This document shows, in pieces, positions 25,892 through 37,264 of a stretch of 64,000 nt of DNA; the first letter of the stretch is position 1; every line of letters starts with the position of its first letter. The notes beneath the pieces were generated by a model. The model was not told the DNA's origin. It saw only the letters and a program-made list of their open reading frames with translations, and did no database searches. The position numbers and the translations under genes are program-made. The stretch lies in the NCBI RefSeq assembly GCF_029016485.1, contig NZ_CP092106.1:2666001-2730000 (forward strand), read 5' to 3'. Origin of the DNA: Vibrio sp. JC009 (GTDB taxonomy: Bacteria; Pseudomonadota; Gammaproteobacteria; Enterobacterales; Vibrionaceae).

Positions 25892-25902
25892 TACATCAAC
25901 CC

Positions 25903-26520
25903 TTATCTGGCAAGGTCATCCAGTTTCATCTGAATACTCTGGCTTGCATCGCCAGCTTGCTGCGCTTCTGTGTATGCGCTGTAAGCGCCATCTGTATCAC
26001 CTTTACGCAGCAGAAGGTCGCCCTTAAGCTCAGCTACGCGTCCGCTCCATGAAGAAGCTTTGATTGAAGCCAGTTCGCCCAGCGCAGCATCAAGCTCGCC
26101 TTTTTCACCCATAATGCGTGCAGTACGGTATGAAACCAGAGGAAGGATCGCTTCATCTTTGGTATTGCTTTTAACCCAGCTAAGCTGCGCCAGAGCGTTA
26201 TCAAGTTCACCCGCTTCAACCTGAACCCGTGCCAATTGAAGTGCAGCCAGAGCCGCATATTCAGTCTCTTTGTTCTGCTCTATAAAGCTTTGCGTTACAG
26301 GAGCAGCTTCCAGACCTTGCTCTGCCAGAGTTTCAATCGCTACCGTGTAGCTCTCTGATGCCGCTTCTTTCGCTGCAATCACAGAGTCCTGATAGTATTG
26401 CCAGCCTAAAATGCTGCCCAGACCAATAACGCCACCAAGAATGACGGCTTTACCATTCTCTTTCCACCAGTCTTTAATGGCTTCAACCTGTTGTTCTTCG
26501 CTATCGTGCAGTGCTACCAC
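25903..26520 (-). CDS. yfgM: Ancillary SecYEG translocon subunit YfgM
   Basis: A 205-residue inner-membrane protein: short cytoplasmic N-terminus (SEEQQVEAIKDWWKENGKA), one transmembrane helix (about 24-42, VILGGVIGLGSILGWQYY), then a periplasmic tetratricopeptide-like domain. In E. coli YfgM joins SecYEG and PpiD in handing over exported proteins and also affects the Rcs response. Synteny (hisS-yfgM-bamB-der) is exactly conserved. Confidence 0.95.
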   Translation of the reverse strand: MVALHDSEEQQVEAIKDWWKENGKAVILGGVIGLGSILGWQYYQDSVIAAKEAASESYTVAIETLAEQGLEAAPVTQSFIEQNKETEYAALAALQLARVQVEAGELDNALAQLSWVKSNTKDEAILPLVSYRTARIMGEKGELDAALGELASIKASSWSGRVAELKGDLLLRKGDTDGAYSAYTEAQQAGDASQSIQMKLDDLAR

Positions 26521-26531
26521 GTCTATTCCTC

Positions 26532-27800
26532 TTAAATCAATTCAACCAGCTGAGACGCAATTTCCGATTGCGCTACGGTGCGTTGGTCACCGCCAGCAAG
26601 ATCCTTCAATACCACGGTATTGTCAGCAACCTCGTTCTCACCCAGTACTAATGCTACTGCCGCGCCAACCTTGTCAGCACGCTTGAACTGTTTCTTAAAG
26701 TTACCGCCACCAAAGTGATTCATCACACGAAGACCAGGAACCGCTTCACGAAGCTCTTCAGCCAGTTTCATGCCCGCCATCATTGTGCCTTCACCGGCAG
26801 TAACTACATATACGTCAACGGCCCTTCTGACATCGTTCAGCTCCAGAGTTTCCAGAAGCAGAACCAGTCTTTCAAGACCCATTGCAAAACCGACAGCCGG
26901 AGTCGCTTTACCGCCCAACTGCTCTACAAGGCCGTCGTAACGGCCGCCACCACAAACCGTACCCTGAGCGCCAAGGCTTTCCGTGATCCACTCAAATACT
27001 GTGCGGTTGTAGTAGTCAAGGCCACGAACCAGACGTTCGTTAACCTGATATTCGATTCCTGCAGCGTCCAGAAGTTCACACAAACCGGCAAAATGCGCTT
27101 TAGAATCTTCATCCAGGTACTCAGACAGCTTAGGAGCGTCCACAAGAATTGCCTGGATTTCCGGGTTCTTGGTATCAAGAACGCGCAGCGGATTGGTGTA
27201 CATACGGCGCTTGGCATCTTCATCCAGAACGTCCATATGCTGCTCAAGGTGAGCAATCAGAGCATCGCGGTAGTTAGCACGCGCTTCCAGAGAGCCGATA
27301 GAGTTCAGCTCTAAACGTACATGCTCAGAAATACCCAGCTCACGCCACAGACGCGCTGTCATCATGATCATTTCTGCGTCTACATCCGGACCGTTCAGGC
27401 CGAAGACTTCCACACCAACCTGATGGAACTGACGGTAACGGCCTTTCTGAGGACGCTCGTGGCGGAACATTGGTCCCATGTACCACAGACGCTGTTCCTG
27501 GTTGTAAAGCAGTCCGTTTTCAATTCCCGCACGAACACAACCGGCAGTACCTTCAGGGCGAAGTGTCAGGCTGTCACCATTTCGGTCTTCGAATGTGTAC
27601 ATCTCTTTTTCAACTACGTCGGTTACTTCACCGATAGCGCGGCTGAACAGATGAGTCATTTCAACGATCGGCATGCGAACTTCGCTATAGCCGTAAGCAC
27701 TGATTACTTTCTTTACAGTATTTTCCACTTTCTGCCAAAGTGGAGAGTCAGTCGGAAGGCAGTCATTCATGCCCCGGATTGCTTGGATTGTTTTTGCCAC
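26532..27800 (-). CDS. hisS: Histidyl-tRNA synthetase
   Basis: Class II synthetase charging tRNA-His. The 422 residues carry the N-terminal [10 protein letters not shown], motif 2 ([18 protein letters not shown], then [18 protein letters not shown]), the histidine-specific [15 protein letters not shown], motif 3 [13 protein letters not shown], and the C-terminal anticodon-binding domain. It lies between ispG and yfgM, with 11 bases to yfgM and 25 to ispG, so it is probably in one operon. Confidence 0.98.
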   Translation of the reverse strand: MAKTIQAIRGMNDCLPTDSPLWQKVENTVKKVISAYGYSEVRMPIVEMTHLFSRAIGEVTDVVEKEMYTFEDRNGDSLTLRPEGTAGCVRAGIENGLLYNQEQRLWYMGPMFRHERPQKGRYRQFHQVGVEVFGLNGPDVDAEMIMMTARLWRELGISEHVRLELNSIGSLEARANYRDALIAHLEQHMDVLDEDAKRRMYTNPLRVLDTKNPEIQAILVDAPKLSEYLDEDSKAHFAGLCELLDAAGIEYQVNERLVRGLDYYNRTVFEWITESLGAQGTVCGGGRYDGLVEQLGGKATPAVGFAMGLERLVLLLETLELNDVRRAVDVYVVTAGEGTMMAGMKLAEELREAVPGLRVMNHFGGGNFKKQFKRADKVGAAVALVLGENEVADNTVVLKDLAGGDQRTVAQSEIASQLVELI

Positions 27801-27825
27801 AGTTTTCTTACCGTAATCGTTGAGA

Positions 27826-28950
27826 TTAATTGTTTTCTAGTTGATTGATATCGATTCGCTTTGCTTCATCCAGCATTGCAGCCTTAGCACGAATCTTTGC
27901 TTCAAGCTGGTCAACGAGGTTGTCGTTGTCAAAGCGTTCTTTCTGACGCTTACCATCTTGGTAAAATGCGCTTTTTCTGTTACCGCCGGCAACACCAAGG
28001 TGCGAGACTTCCGCTTCACCCGGACCATTTACCACACAGCCGATAATGGACACATCCATTGGCGTGATAATGTCTTCCAGTCTCTCTTCAAGAGCGTTAA
28101 CCGTATTGATAACGTCAAACTCCTGCCGTGAACAGGTCGGACAGGCGATAAAGTTGATCCCGCGTGAGCGAATTCTCAGAGACTTCAAAATATCAAAGCC
28201 CACTTTGATCTCTTCCACCGGATCCGCTGCCAGAGAAACACGCAGCGTATCGCCGATACCTTCAGACAGAAGCAGGCCAAGACCGACCGCTGACTTAACC
28301 GAACCGGCACGGGCACCACCTGCTTCTGTGATACCCAGATGCAGAGGCTGGTCAATTTTCGCAGCCAGTTGACGGTAAGAGTCTACGGCCAGGAACACAT
28401 CCGAAGCCTTTACACTTACTTTAAACTGGTCAAAATTCAGTCTGTCCAAAATGTCCACATGACGCATGGCTGACTCCACCAGAGCTTCAGGTGTCGGTTC
28501 CCCGTACTTTTCCTGAATATCTTTTTCCAGTGAGCCACCATTGATGCCGATACGGATTGGAATATTCTTGTCACGTGCACAGTCAACAACGGCACGGATG
28601 CGGTCTTCTTTACCTATGTTACCCGGGTTAATACGAAGACAGTCAACGCCGTATTCCGCTACTTTAAGGGCAATACGGTAGTCAAAGTGAATATCGGCAA
28701 TCAGCGGGACAGAAGCCTGCTGCTTAATTTGTTTGAAAGCTTCTGCCGCATCCATAGTCGGAACAGATACCCTGACGATATCTGCGCCCACTTTTTCCAG
28801 AGCTTTGATCTGCGCGACAGTTGCTTCAACATCTGTTGTCTGAGTGTTCGTCATCGACTGAACTGCAATTGGTGCACCGTCACCAATTGGCACATCGCCC
28901 ACGTAAATACGGGTCGATGGTCGACGCTTAATAGGAGATTCGTGTTGCAT
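27826..28950 (-). CDS. ispG: 4-hydroxy-3-methylbut-2-en-1-yl diphosphate synthase (IspG/GcpE)
   Basis: Fe-S enzyme of the MEP isoprenoid pathway that converts MEcPP to HMBPP. The 374 residues begin with a TIM barrel ([36 protein letters not shown] region). They end in the [4Fe-4S] domain with three Cys ligands in [12 protein letters not shown] and [11 protein letters not shown], plus the conserved Glu. It depends on the Fe-S assembly system encoded 6 kb upstream in the same window. Confidence 0.98.
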   Translation of the reverse strand: MQHESPIKRRPSTRIYVGDVPIGDGAPIAVQSMTNTQTTDVEATVAQIKALEKVGADIVRVSVPTMDAAEAFKQIKQQASVPLIADIHFDYRIALKVAEYGVDCLRINPGNIGKEDRIRAVVDCARDKNIPIRIGINGGSLEKDIQEKYGEPTPEALVESAMRHVDILDRLNFDQFKVSVKASDVFLAVDSYRQLAAKIDQPLHLGITEAGGARAGSVKSAVGLGLLLSEGIGDTLRVSLAADPVEEIKVGFDILKSLRIRSRGINFIACPTCSRQEFDVINTVNALEERLEDIITPMDVSIIGCVVNGPGEAEVSHLGVAGGNRKSAFYQDGKRQKERFDNDNLVDQLEAKIRAKAAMLDEAKRIDINQLENN

Positions 28951-28959
28951 ATTTGATTT

Positions 28960-29895
28960 CTAAGGTAGAGTAAATCGAGCCACTTTCCCTGAAGTATACC
29001 CGGATAGGTCAACAGGTTCACTTGCTAATCTCATCGAAACCGCTTCAGGCGCACCCAGTACAATGCTGTATGGTAACTGACCTTCCACTGTTAAATTTCT
29101 GCCGGCTTTCTTCACACCGGTAACCAGAGTCTTGCCCGTGGCATCTTTAACCTGAACCCAGCAATCCGCTGAGAAGTTCATTGATAATGTATTATTTGTC
29201 GCGACAACCGGCTCCGGCTCAGAAATCACTTCTGGTTCAGCCGTTTGTTCTTCTTCAACCGCAACTTCCTGAGCAACAGGCTCAGATACCACTGGCTGCT
29301 CAGCTTCAATAATTTCTGCTTCTGGCTGCGCAGGCTCTGATGCCACTTCTTCTGCTGTTTCTGTTTTTTCTTCAACAACTGCAGGGGTAATCACTTCCGG
29401 CTCAGCAACAGGTGACTCGGAAATATTTAATACTTCTGTTGCTTCAGAAGGAGAAGTTTCCTCTAACGTATCCTGCTTTCTGTTCTGATACCACCAGACC
29501 GATGAGATACCAAAAATCGCAATAACAATCACCACCGTCAGTTTCATAATGCGGCTGTCATGCTTGTCACGTTTGGTCTTGCGGCTGAAGCTCTGCATAG
29601 ACTGAGGTGCATGCTGAGCATCCCCGACACCATCTATGGCGTTCAGAACCAGTTTTTCATCAAGGGAGACCGCTTTAGCGTAAGAACGTAGGTAACCACG
29701 GGTGAATGTCGCCACGTGGTCAAAATCTAAATTGTTGTCGTCAATGCTCTGAATAACTGACAGTCGCAGTCTTAGCCGGTCGGCAATTTCTTGTTGTGAA
29801 AGGCCTAACTCTTCACGTTTTTTCCGAAGCAGATCCCCTGCCAGAACCTGAACTTCCACTTCTTCTGTCGTTACGTTTTCGTTTTCAGTACTCAT
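28960..29895 (-). CDS. rodZ: Cytoskeletal protein RodZ
   Basis: Links MreB to the elongasome and maintains rod shape. The 311 residues contain an N-terminal cytoplasmic HTH (GDLLRKKREELGLSQQEIADRL onward, about 20-80), a basic juxtamembrane patch, one transmembrane helix (about 117-135, TVVIVIAIFGISSVWW), a long Glu/Pro/Val-rich periplasmic linker (140-230), and a C-terminal DUF4115 beta domain (MNFSADCWVQVKDATGKTL). Its ATG overlaps the stop of pilW, so translation is coupled. Confidence 0.96.
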   Translation of the reverse strand: MSTENENVTTEEVEVQVLAGDLLRKKREELGLSQQEIADRLRLRLSVIQSIDDNNLDFDHVATFTRGYLRSYAKAVSLDEKLVLNAIDGVGDAQHAPQSMQSFSRKTKRDKHDSRIMKLTVVIVIAIFGISSVWWYQNRKQDTLEETSPSEATEVLNISESPVAEPEVITPAVVEEKTETAEEVASEPAQPEAEIIEAEQPVVSEPVAQEVAVEEEQTAEPEVISEPEPVVATNNTLSMNFSADCWVQVKDATGKTLVTGVKKAGRNLTVEGQLPYSIVLGAPEAVSMRLASEPVDLSGYTSGKVARFTLP

Positions 29896-30662
29896 CCGCT
29901 ATGTACTTCTAAATCTGAATAGTCTGGATAGTATCTTTTCAGAGTCTCGGTATATTCCTGAACCAGGCTTTTATTGCCCGCTTGTTGTTCTAACTCTATC
30001 AGTAAACCTAAACTCTCCGGCTTATATCCAAACTTATTGTGAAACCTAATAAGTCTGTCCCTGGCCTGTTGGTGCTCCCCCCTTTCCGCTTCCAGTCTGG
30101 ATAACCGGATTAGAGATTTGTACCTGCCAGGTTCATGATCCAAAGAACGTTTAAAGTAATATTCAGCCTTATTGATGTCATTACTTTTAAGGGCGCACAT
30201 AGCTGCATTTTCATAGCTATGGCTGGTTAAGTAATAATCTGGCTGCTCAATAGCACGGTTAAAATACTCATCGGCCTTTTGGTACTGACCGCGTTTACAC
30301 AAGAATGCACCGTAATTATTGAGAACGTCACCGTTCTGTGGAGACTTCCGCAATGCTTTTCTATAAGCTTTCCCGGCCAGATCGTACTCTTTGATCTGCT
30401 CGTAAAAGAAAGCTAATGAGTTAAGAGAACGGTAATAATCCGGCGCATATTTCACAGCAAGCTCAAGGTTCTCTCTCGCCCGGATAAGATCACCGGACTG
30501 AAAATACCGCAAACCCAGCACAATTCGTGCGTCAGCTGCTTTTACTGCGTCAAATTGACCATTCTCTTTCTGCCCGCTAACTGTAACACATCCAACCAGC
30601 AAACAAGCAAGAAAAGTTGAAGTTATACATCTTTTCATGTGGAGTAAATCTCTGTTTTGCAA
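29892..30662 (-). CDS. pilW: Type IV pilus biogenesis/stability lipoprotein PilW (PilF)
   Basis: TPR lipoprotein that helps PilQ secretin assembly. The signal peptide with lipobox LLVGC precedes about six tetratricopeptide repeats (for example ALRKSPQNGDVLNNYGAFLCKRG and AIEQPDYYLTSHSYENAAMC). Two starts are possible: a TTG at 30662 with GGAG seven bases upstream, or an ATG at 30638 (248 residues) that begins directly at MKRC but has a poor ribosome-binding site. Both give a workable signal peptide. Position between rlmN and rodZ is conserved. Confidence 0.92.
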   Translation of the reverse strand: MQNRDLLHMKRCITSTFLACLLVGCVTVSGQKENGQFDAVKAADARIVLGLRYFQSGDLIRARENLELAVKYAPDYYRSLNSLAFFYEQIKEYDLAGKAYRKALRKSPQNGDVLNNYGAFLCKRGQYQKADEYFNRAIEQPDYYLTSHSYENAAMCALKSNDINKAEYYFKRSLDHEPGRYKSLIRLSRLEAERGEHQQARDRLIRFHNKFGYKPESLGLLIELEQQAGNKSLVQEYTETLKRYYPDYSDLEVHSG

Positions 30663-30698
30663 CAGGACACTCCGATGAAACGGATGAAGCTTCGGTTA

Positions 30699-31817
30699 TC
30701 AGATTGCTCTGACTGGAATTGGTTCCCCGGAAGCGGCCTGTTTTGTACGTTTTGTACGGTCGATCACATCTCCGACTAACTGACCACATGCTGCGTCAAT
30801 ATCGTCTCCGCGGGTTTTCCGTACCGTCACCGTATTCTCGTACTGCATCAGCGTTTTCATAAAGCGGTCAATACGGGAATTACTTGGCTTGCCATATGGT
30901 GAACCAGGGTAAGGGTTGAATGGAATCAAATTGATTTTACAAGGTGTATCTTTTAGCAGCTCTGCGAGTTGTCTCGCATGCTCCATATCATCGTTCACGT
31001 GATCAAGCAGTACATACTCAATGGTCACCTTGCCACGGTTGGCATTCGATGATGCGATATAGCGGTGTACAGACTCCAGAAGGGTCTCGATATCCCAGCG
31101 ATCGTTAATTGGCATAATCTGACGACGGATTTCATCGGTCGGCGCATGTAAAGAGATAGCCAGAGCAACATCAATATTGCCCGTCATCTGATCAAGGCCG
31201 GAAACCACACCAGCGGTTGAAACAGTAACGCGACGCTTAGAAAGACCAAAACCTAAATCATCCAGCATAATTTCCAGTGCCGGAAGCAGGTTGTTCATAT
31301 TCAGAAGCGGCTCACCCATGCCCATCATCACAACGTTAGTGATAGGACGACGGCCGGTTTCTTTTTCAAGGCCAACTTCACGCGCAGCACGCCAAACCTG
31401 CCCGATAATTTCAGACACCTTCAGGTTACGGTTAAAGCCCTGCTGAGCCGTGGAGCAGAATTTACACGCAAGCGTACAGCCAACCTGTGAAGAGACGCAC
31501 AGTGTCGCACGGTCATCTTCCGGAATGTATACGGTTTCCACATCCTGATCACCAACACGCATCGCCCACTTGATGGTGCCGTCAGCAGAGTGCTGCGCAT
31601 CGGAAACATAAGGCGCTTTAATCTCAGCAACCTTAAGCAGCTTTTCACGAAGCTTTTTGTTCAGGTTGGTCATTTCATTGAAGTCATCACAACCAAAGTG
31701 ATAAATCCACTTCATAACCTGATCTGCACGGAATGCTTTCTCACCAAGCTCTTCAGCAAAATATTGACGAAGTCCTTTGCGATCAAAATCCATTAAGTTG
31801 ACTTTTGCAGTGGTCAT
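30699..31817 (-). CDS. rlmN: 23S rRNA/tRNA m2A methyltransferase RlmN
   Basis: Radical-SAM enzyme that methylates C2 of A2503 in 23S rRNA and A37 of some tRNAs. The 372 residues include the cluster motif [19 protein letters not shown] (C-x3-C-x2-C), GMGEPLLN, and the C-terminal methyl-carrier Cys in [10 protein letters not shown]. The ATG at 31817 has AGAGG five bases upstream; an earlier in-frame TTG is less likely. The C-terminal tail runs to [18 protein letters not shown]. Downstream (36 bases) lies pilW. Confidence 0.97.
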   Translation of the reverse strand: MTTAKVNLMDFDRKGLRQYFAEELGEKAFRADQVMKWIYHFGCDDFNEMTNLNKKLREKLLKVAEIKAPYVSDAQHSADGTIKWAMRVGDQDVETVYIPEDDRATLCVSSQVGCTLACKFCSTAQQGFNRNLKVSEIIGQVWRAAREVGLEKETGRRPITNVVMMGMGEPLLNMNNLLPALEIMLDDLGFGLSKRRVTVSTAGVVSGLDQMTGNIDVALAISLHAPTDEIRRQIMPINDRWDIETLLESVHRYIASSNANRGKVTIEYVLLDHVNDDMEHARQLAELLKDTPCKINLIPFNPYPGSPYGKPSNSRIDRFMKTLMQYENTVTVRKTRGDDIDAACGQLVGDVIDRTKRTKQAASGEPIPVRAI

Positions 31818-31884
31818 GTTGCCTCTCAACGACTGTACGGGAATTAAGGGCGCGAATTGTACAGGGTTTAGGCGGAATCAACAA

Positions 31885-32031
31885 GGGAAAAGGGCCCTGG
31901 GTTTATAGGCCCTGGGCCCTTGGAAAGAGGTATTAGTTAAAATTTAGGGAGATAGCTTAACCTTACGGGAAAATTCTTTCCCAGGCACCAGCAGGGCGAA
32001 GCCCGATCCCAGGGCCGAGGGCCCTATTCAG
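31885..32031. repeat. GGGCCCTGGG-type repeat region between rlmN and ndk
   Basis: Left part has GGGCCCTGGG and GGCCCTGGGCCC boxes (31891-31921). Right part (31980-32027) is CCCAGG...AGCAGGGCGAAGCCCGATCCCAGGGCC, closely similar to 41460-41499. The element reaches into the last codons of ndk. Confidence 0.75.
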
Positions 32032-32455
32032 GCCTCGGACAAATCTCCGCCTCAGGAAAGAAAAACTCAATCTCCCTGGCAGCCGATACCGGGCTGTCTG
32101 AGCCATGCACTGAGTTATAACGCATGCTCAGCGCGTAGTCTGCACGGATAGAGCCACATGTCGCTTTTTCAGGATCGGTGCTGCCCATTAACTCGCGGTA
32201 ACGCTCGATGGCGTTTTCGCCTTCCAGAACCTGAACCATTACCGGGCCGGAGGTCATAAATGCTTTTAGTTCACCAAAGAATGGTTTCTCTTTGTGCTCA
32301 GCATAAAATCCGCTTGCCTGCTCATCTGTCATGTTGATCATCTTAGCGGCAATGATCTGCATTCCGGCGTTTTCAATGCGGTGGTAAATCTCACCAATCA
32401 GATTTCGTTTAACTGCATCTGGCTTAATAATGGAAAATGTTCTTTCTACTGTCAT
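32024..32455 (-). CDS. ndk: Nucleoside diphosphate kinase
   Basis: Balances NTP and dNTP pools by phosphoryl transfer via a phospho-histidine. The 143 residues contain [15 protein letters not shown] at the start, the active-site His in [18 protein letters not shown], and the ending [12 protein letters not shown]. Length is normal, but the last codons overlap the GGGCCC repeat, which probably set the final two or three residues. Single gene with its own promoter; pepB lies upstream on the same strand. Confidence 0.97.
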   Translation of the reverse strand: MTVERTFSIIKPDAVKRNLIGEIYHRIENAGMQIIAAKMINMTDEQASGFYAEHKEKPFFGELKAFMTSGPVMVQVLEGENAIERYRELMGSTDPEKATCGSIRADYALSMRYNSVHGSDSPVSAAREIEFFFPEAEICPRPE

Positions 32456-32533
32456 AGGGTGTCCTTTTGCTACTTTCTTCGTGCCGCCCGAACCGAGAAA
32501 AACATGGGCGGCTCCATTAGATGATTTATTCTG

Positions 32534-33826
32534 TTATTTAGCCTGAGTGTTAAGGATATTTGCCAGAGTACGGATGCCCATACCTGTCGCACCTGCAGAC
32601 CACTTATCTGTAGCAGTTTTACGGTAAGTGCCTGCACAGTCAAAGTGTAGCCACCCTTTTTTGTGTTCCTTCACAAAATAGGACAGAAATGCGGCTGCAG
32701 TACTGGCTCCCGGCGTGTAATCACCGCTACTGATATTTGAAAGATCAGCAAAACTTGATGACAGCATTCCACGATGGAAGTCAGCCAGAGGAAGCGGCCA
32801 CAGACCTTCTTTCTCTTCTGCCGCGCTGGTCAGTGCCTGATGAGAAAGTTCTGCATCAAAGCTCATCAGTGCGTGGTAATCATTACCCAGCGCATTTTTA
32901 GCCGCACCGGTCAGGGTTGCACAGTCAATGATAAGTTCAGGGTTCTGCTCACTTGCGAAAAGCAGGCCATCAGCCAGAACCAGTCGCCCTTCGGCATCCG
33001 TGTTCATGATCTCAACTGTCTTGCCGTTTTTGTATGTGATCACATCACCCAACTTCAGCGCACGGCCGGAAACCATGTTCTCAGCACAGCACAGGATCAG
33101 CTTCACGCGCTTGTTCAGGCCACGCATAATTGCCAGACCCAAACCACCGGTAATGGTACCCGAGCCACCCATGTCTGCCTTCATTGCGGTCATAAAGTTT
33201 GATGGTTTCAGGCTGTAACCACCCGAGTCGAAAGTAATGCCCTTACCTACCAGACACGCAAATACCGGCGCGTTTTCATCACCCGTCGGGTTGTAGTCCA
33301 GCTGAAGCATTGCTGATGTGCGTTCAGAGCCACGGCCAACAGCGTAAATGCCAGTCCAGCCTTCAGTTAGCAGATCTTTATCTTTTACAATCCGGTAGGT
33401 AACGTGCTCAGGCGCCAGAGACTTAATAAACTCACCCGCCATAGTTGCAAGCTGACGAGGAGCAACCTCTTCTGCCGGCTTGTTGATAATATCGCGAACC
33501 CAGTCAGAGGCCTTGATTCGTGCGTCCAGTTCTTTCTGGTCTTCTTCGCTTAGCGGAGCCCACTCAACTGAAGGGGCTTTTTTAGGAGAACGGTAGCCCT
33601 GATAAAAGGCCCAGACCTCTTCCAGCCCCCAGCCTTCGCCCTGAAGTGATACCGATTTAACTCCCTGACCATCCAGCCTGCGTGCACCTTTCTGGATAGC
33701 ACCTAAATCATGTTTGTCCTTTAGGTGGATGGTTGCACCGTTTTCGCCAAATGAAAGAATGGCATTCTCGCCCCACTGAGGGTCCGCAGCCTGATTTGAA
33801 ATGTTCACTAACATCTGTGTGGACAT
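32534..33826 (-). CDS. pepB: Aminopeptidase B (PepB, M17 family)
   Basis: Leucyl-aminopeptidase-type metallopeptidase that removes N-terminal residues from peptides. The 430 residues show the M17 metal and catalytic motifs [16 protein letters not shown] and the signature [14 protein letters not shown], plus DCATLTGA. The ATG at 33826 has AAGGAG just upstream and starts at [10 protein letters not shown]; the open frame extends 18 codons further without support. It follows the isc operon, separated by a strong terminator. Confidence 0.96.
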   Translation of the reverse strand: MSTQMLVNISNQAADPQWGENAILSFGENGATIHLKDKHDLGAIQKGARRLDGQGVKSVSLQGEGWGLEEVWAFYQGYRSPKKAPSVEWAPLSEEDQKELDARIKASDWVRDIINKPAEEVAPRQLATMAGEFIKSLAPEHVTYRIVKDKDLLTEGWTGIYAVGRGSERTSAMLQLDYNPTGDENAPVFACLVGKGITFDSGGYSLKPSNFMTAMKADMGGSGTITGGLGLAIMRGLNKRVKLILCCAENMVSGRALKLGDVITYKNGKTVEIMNTDAEGRLVLADGLLFASEQNPELIIDCATLTGAAKNALGNDYHALMSFDAELSHQALTSAAEEKEGLWPLPLADFHRGMLSSSFADLSNISSGDYTPGASTAAAFLSYFVKEHKKGWLHFDCAGTYRKTATDKWSAGATGMGIRTLANILNTQAK

Positions 33827-33904
33827 AGTAACTCCTTGCCTTATTCGTGGCTTATTGTTCTGTATGATTTTTTTAACCAAGTGATATTAAATTTAAACTA
33901 TTAC

Positions 33905-33938
33905 AAAAAAAATAGAAGGGCCAACTGCCCTTCTATTT
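33905..33938 (-). terminator. Terminator of the isc operon
   Basis: Perfect 11-bp stem AATAGAAGGGC / GCCCTTCTATT, five-base loop, followed on the minus strand by a T8 run; 30 bases past iscX. Confidence 0.92.
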
Positions 33939-33967
33939 TGCGATAAATATGTTAACCCGCCGAGGTT

Positions 33968-34162
33968 TTAATCCATTTCATCCATCCAGCAAAGGATAAT
34001 GGCTTCCAGGATTTTCTCGTTAGAGCGGTTTGGATCGTCGTCAAACTCTTCCAGATCAGTAATCCATTTGTGTAAATCGGTAAAACGTACGTTTTTTGGA
34101 TCCACTTCAGGAAACTGGTCACAAAGCTCAATGGCGATATCTCTTGAATCAGTCCATTTCAT
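33968..34162 (-). CDS. iscX: Fe-S assembly accessory protein IscX
   Basis: A 64-residue acidic protein (start [18 protein letters not shown], later FTDLHKWI and ILCWMDEMD) that binds IscS and iron and modulates cysteine desulfurase activity. It is the last gene of the isc operon, two bases after fdx, the standard place. Acidic clusters DEEFDDDP-like near the middle match the family. Confidence 0.96.
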   Translation of the reverse strand: MKWTDSRDIAIELCDQFPEVDPKNVRFTDLHKWITDLEEFDDDPNRSNEKILEAIILCWMDEMD

Positions 34163-34164
34163 CT

Positions 34165-34503
34165 TTAATGATCCTCTGCTGCGTGGTTAAGCGTATATTT
34201 CGGGATCTCCACAACCAGATCCTCATCAGCCACTTTTGCCTGACAGCTTAAGCGTGATTCCGGCTCAAGTCCCCACGCTTTATCCAGCATGTCATCTTCC
34301 AGCTCATCACTCTCTTCAAGTGAATCAAACCCTTCACGGACAATGACATGACAAGTTGTACATGCGCAGGATTTTTCACAGGCATGCTCAATGGTAATTC
34401 CGTTTTTTAAGGCAACATCCAGAACGGTTTCGCCAGATTCAGCCTCTAAAACAGCCCCGTCCGGGCACAGCTCTTCATTTGGCAATACGATGATTTTTGG
34501 CAT
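34165..34503 (-). CDS. fdx: [2Fe-2S] ferredoxin of the ISC system
   Basis: Electron donor for Fe-S cluster assembly on IscU. The 112 residues have the adrenodoxin-type cluster motif [14 protein letters not shown] (C-x5-C-x2-C) and the fourth Cys in SRLSCQAKV. Many acidic residues ([13 protein letters not shown]) suit docking to IscS. Between hscA and iscX, as expected. Confidence 0.97.
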   Translation of the reverse strand: MPKIIVLPNEELCPDGAVLEAESGETVLDVALKNGITIEHACEKSCACTTCHVIVREGFDSLEESDELEDDMLDKAWGLEPESRLSCQAKVADEDLVVEIPKYTLNHAAEDH

Positions 34504-34517
34504 CTCTATTCCTCACC

Positions 34518-36368
34518 TTAAACGTTATCAACAGACTGACCGGCCAGAGCTTTGCGAATAGATTGATCCATTCTTCTGGAAGCAAACTCCTGGCTGGCTT
34601 TATCAGTATCTTTAATTCCCTGTTCGATGGCGTCTGCACTGTCACCATTACGAAGTTCAATCAGAGCTTCAATGGCTTTAATCAGCTCATCCCGCTCCTG
34701 CTCATTCAGCAGAGCGTCGCCATCAGCCTGCATTGCTGCAATCAGACCTTCGATAACCCGGTCCGCTTCAACGCGCTGCTCAGCCAGCGAACGAGCCAGC
34801 ATATCTTCTCTGGCATGCGTCATGGAATCCTTCAGCATCTGAGCAACTTCATCGTCACTTAAACCGTAGGATGGTTTCACCTGAATTTCAGCCTGAACTT
34901 CGGTACTTTTCTCCATAGCAGTAACAGACAGCAGGCCATCAGCATCCACCTGATAGGTTACCCGGATATGAGCCGCTCCGGCAGCCATCGGCGGGATTCC
35001 CTTCAGTGAAAACTTCGCCAGCGAGCGGCAGTCATCCACCATCTCACGCTCGCCCTGAACCACATGCACCAGCATGCCGGTCTGGCCGTCTTTGAAGGTG
35101 GTAAATTCCTGAGCCCGTGCCACAGGGATAGTGGTGTTACGAGGGATGATCTTCTCAACCAGACCGCCCATGGTTTCAATACCAAGCGACAGCGGAATCA
35201 CATCCAGGAGCAGCATTTCTGCATCCGGCTTATTACCCACAAGCACATCAGCCTGGAGCGCAGCACCAATGGCAACAACCTCATCCGGGTTAATGCTGGT
35301 CAGTGGTGTTCTGCCAAAGAAATCACCCACCATTTCGCGAACCAGAAGCGTTCTTGTGGAGCCGCCTACCATGACCACTTCCAGAACCTCATCAGCATCC
35401 ACACCGGCATCTTTAATTGCTCGGCGGCAGGAGAGCAGGGTTTTCTTAACCAGTGGCTGAATAAGAGCTTCAAACTCATCACGGCTAAGCGTACCTTCCC
35501 AGCCCAGAACAGAAACATTTACCGATTCAGATTCTGAAAGCGCAATTTTCGCTTCAGTTGCCGCATCAAGAAGGGCACGGTTTTGTTCTGCGCTCAGAGG
35601 AGAAGCTAAGCCGGCCTGAGCCTGGAAGTGCTCTGCTACAAGGTGGTCAAAGTCATCACCGCCCAGCGCTGAGTCACCACCGGTTGCCAGCACTTCAAAC
35701 ACGCCTTTCGAAAGGCGGAGAATGGAAATATCAAAGGTACCGCCACCCAGGTCATAAACCGCAATAACGCCTTCCTGACCAGAGTCCAGTCCGTATGCAA
35801 TCGCAGCCGCAGTTGGCTCGTTCAGCAATCGCAGTACTTTCATACCGGCAAGCGCTGCCGCATCTTTTGTACCTGCACGCTGAGCATCATCAAAGTAAGC
35901 CGGAACGGTAATGACGACGCCTTCCGGTTCACCACCAAGTGCTTCTTCCGCCCTTGCGCCAAGTGCTTTGAGAATATCGGCTGACACCTGAATCGGGTTT
36001 TTCAGTCCGTTTTCTGTTTTCAAAAGCGGCAGGCCGTTATCACTGGCTTCAAACTGATAAGGCAGGCTTGGATAACGGTTATTGATGTCTGCCAGTGAAC
36101 GTCCGATAAGACGCTTAACCGACATAATGGTATTGGACGGATCGCTTTGTGCGTTTGCTCTTGCTTCATAGCCTACGCAGCGACCGGTCTGGCTGTACTG
36201 AACGACTGAAGGAAGAATCGCACGGCCTTTAGTATCATCCAGAGGCTTTGCTTCACCGCTGCGGACAGTCGCAACCAGTGAGTTGGTTGTGCCAAGGTCA
36301 ATGCCCACAGCAAGTTTTTGTTCGTGAGGTGCAGGGCTTAAACCCGGCTCAGAAATTTGAAGTAACAT
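34518..36368 (-). CDS. hscA: Fe-S chaperone HscA (Hsp66)
   Basis: Specialised Hsp70 that, with HscB, drives cluster release from IscU. The 616 residues include [17 protein letters not shown] at the start of the ATPase domain, [14 protein letters not shown] and the [13 protein letters not shown] motif. The substrate domain follows from about 390 and the lid to the end. It lacks the acidic EEVD-like tail of general DnaK proteins. Fourteen bases precede fdx and 22 follow hscB, so this is one operon. Confidence 0.98.
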   Translation of the reverse strand: MLLQISEPGLSPAPHEQKLAVGIDLGTTNSLVATVRSGEAKPLDDTKGRAILPSVVQYSQTGRCVGYEARANAQSDPSNTIMSVKRLIGRSLADINNRYPSLPYQFEASDNGLPLLKTENGLKNPIQVSADILKALGARAEEALGGEPEGVVITVPAYFDDAQRAGTKDAAALAGMKVLRLLNEPTAAAIAYGLDSGQEGVIAVYDLGGGTFDISILRLSKGVFEVLATGGDSALGGDDFDHLVAEHFQAQAGLASPLSAEQNRALLDAATEAKIALSESESVNVSVLGWEGTLSRDEFEALIQPLVKKTLLSCRRAIKDAGVDADEVLEVVMVGGSTRTLLVREMVGDFFGRTPLTSINPDEVVAIGAALQADVLVGNKPDAEMLLLDVIPLSLGIETMGGLVEKIIPRNTTIPVARAQEFTTFKDGQTGMLVHVVQGEREMVDDCRSLAKFSLKGIPPMAAGAAHIRVTYQVDADGLLSVTAMEKSTEVQAEIQVKPSYGLSDDEVAQMLKDSMTHAREDMLARSLAEQRVEADRVIEGLIAAMQADGDALLNEQERDELIKAIEALIELRNGDSADAIEQGIKDTDKASQEFASRRMDQSIRKALAGQSVDNV

Positions 36369-36390
36369 TCAGTTTTCCTATCAGAGCAGG

Positions 36391-36894
36391 TTACCCCAGA
36401 AGCTTATCTTCGACCTGCTCTATTTCATTCTTTAGTTTGGCAATAAATTTCAGCTTTCTTACCCTGTCAGCGGCAAGCTCCCACTGAGCATCTTCCAGCT
36501 CTTTTTCTGCTTCTGAAATATGGGACTTGTACATTTTGCTGACCCTGGTATCAAAGTCAAAAAGGGCGTCTTCAGATGTGATCTCTTCTAACTCTTCTCT
36601 CAGCTCCATCTGTTCCATAAGAAACATAGGGTCACTGATGGTCTGCTGCTCATGACGAAGCTCAATACCATTCAAAGAAAGAATATATTCCACACGGGCA
36701 ATCGGCTCTTTCAGCACCTGATAGGCATCATTGATTTGAGCAGCTTTCTGCACAGCAAGCAGGCGGTCACGCTCTGAAGCTGTGGCAAAGTTATCCGGAT
36801 GGAAGCGTTTCTGAAGCTCACGGAAGTGAGTAGAAAGAAGGCTACCGTCCAGCTGAAACTGAATTGGTAGCCCGAATAATTCAAAATGGTTCAT
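36391..36894 (-). CDS. hscB: Fe-S co-chaperone HscB
   Basis: J-domain protein (167 residues here) that brings IscU to HscA and stimulates its ATPase. The N-terminal J domain has the diagnostic HPD in KRFHPDNFATASERDR and NDAYQVLKEP. The C-terminal three-helix bundle contains MEQMELREELEEI, which forms the IscU interface. Two bases separate it from iscA. Confidence 0.97.
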   Translation of the reverse strand: MNHFELFGLPIQFQLDGSLLSTHFRELQKRFHPDNFATASERDRLLAVQKAAQINDAYQVLKEPIARVEYILSLNGIELRHEQQTISDPMFLMEQMELREELEEITSEDALFDFDTRVSKMYKSHISEAEKELEDAQWELAADRVRKLKFIAKLKNEIEQVEDKLLG

Positions 36895-36896
36895 CT

Positions 36897-37220
36897 TTAA
36901 ACCGTAAAGCTCTCACCACAACCACATTCGTCTTTTACGTTCGGGTTGTTGAACTGGAAGCCTTCATTCAGGCCCTGTTTAACAAAGTCCAGCTCTGTAC
37001 CCTCAAGGTAAACCAGACTTTTAGGGTCAATAATGATAGTGACCCCTTTGATTTCAAAAACCGAATCTTCTTCATTTAACTGATCCACAAACTCCAGGAC
37101 ATAGGCCATCCCTGAACACCCTGTGGTTTTTACACCTAAGCGTAGACCTAAACCTTTACCCCGGTTATCCAGGAATTTTTTCACGCGGCTTGCTGCTGCG
37201 TCTGTCATGTTGATGGCCAT
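36897..37220 (-). CDS. iscA: Iron-sulfur assembly protein IscA
   Basis: A-type carrier that receives clusters or iron and passes them to [4Fe-4S] apo-proteins. The 107 residues show the three conserved Cys: [13 protein letters not shown] and the C-terminal [10 protein letters not shown]. Standard position between iscU and hscB; 44 bases separate it from iscU. Confidence 0.97.
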   Translation of the reverse strand: MAINMTDAAASRVKKFLDNRGKGLGLRLGVKTTGCSGMAYVLEFVDQLNEEDSVFEIKGVTIIIDPKSLVYLEGTELDFVKQGLNEGFQFNNPNVKDECGCGESFTV

Positions 37221-37264
37221 GTTACAACCCTATTTGTGCTTCTCAGTTATTAAATAAATGATTT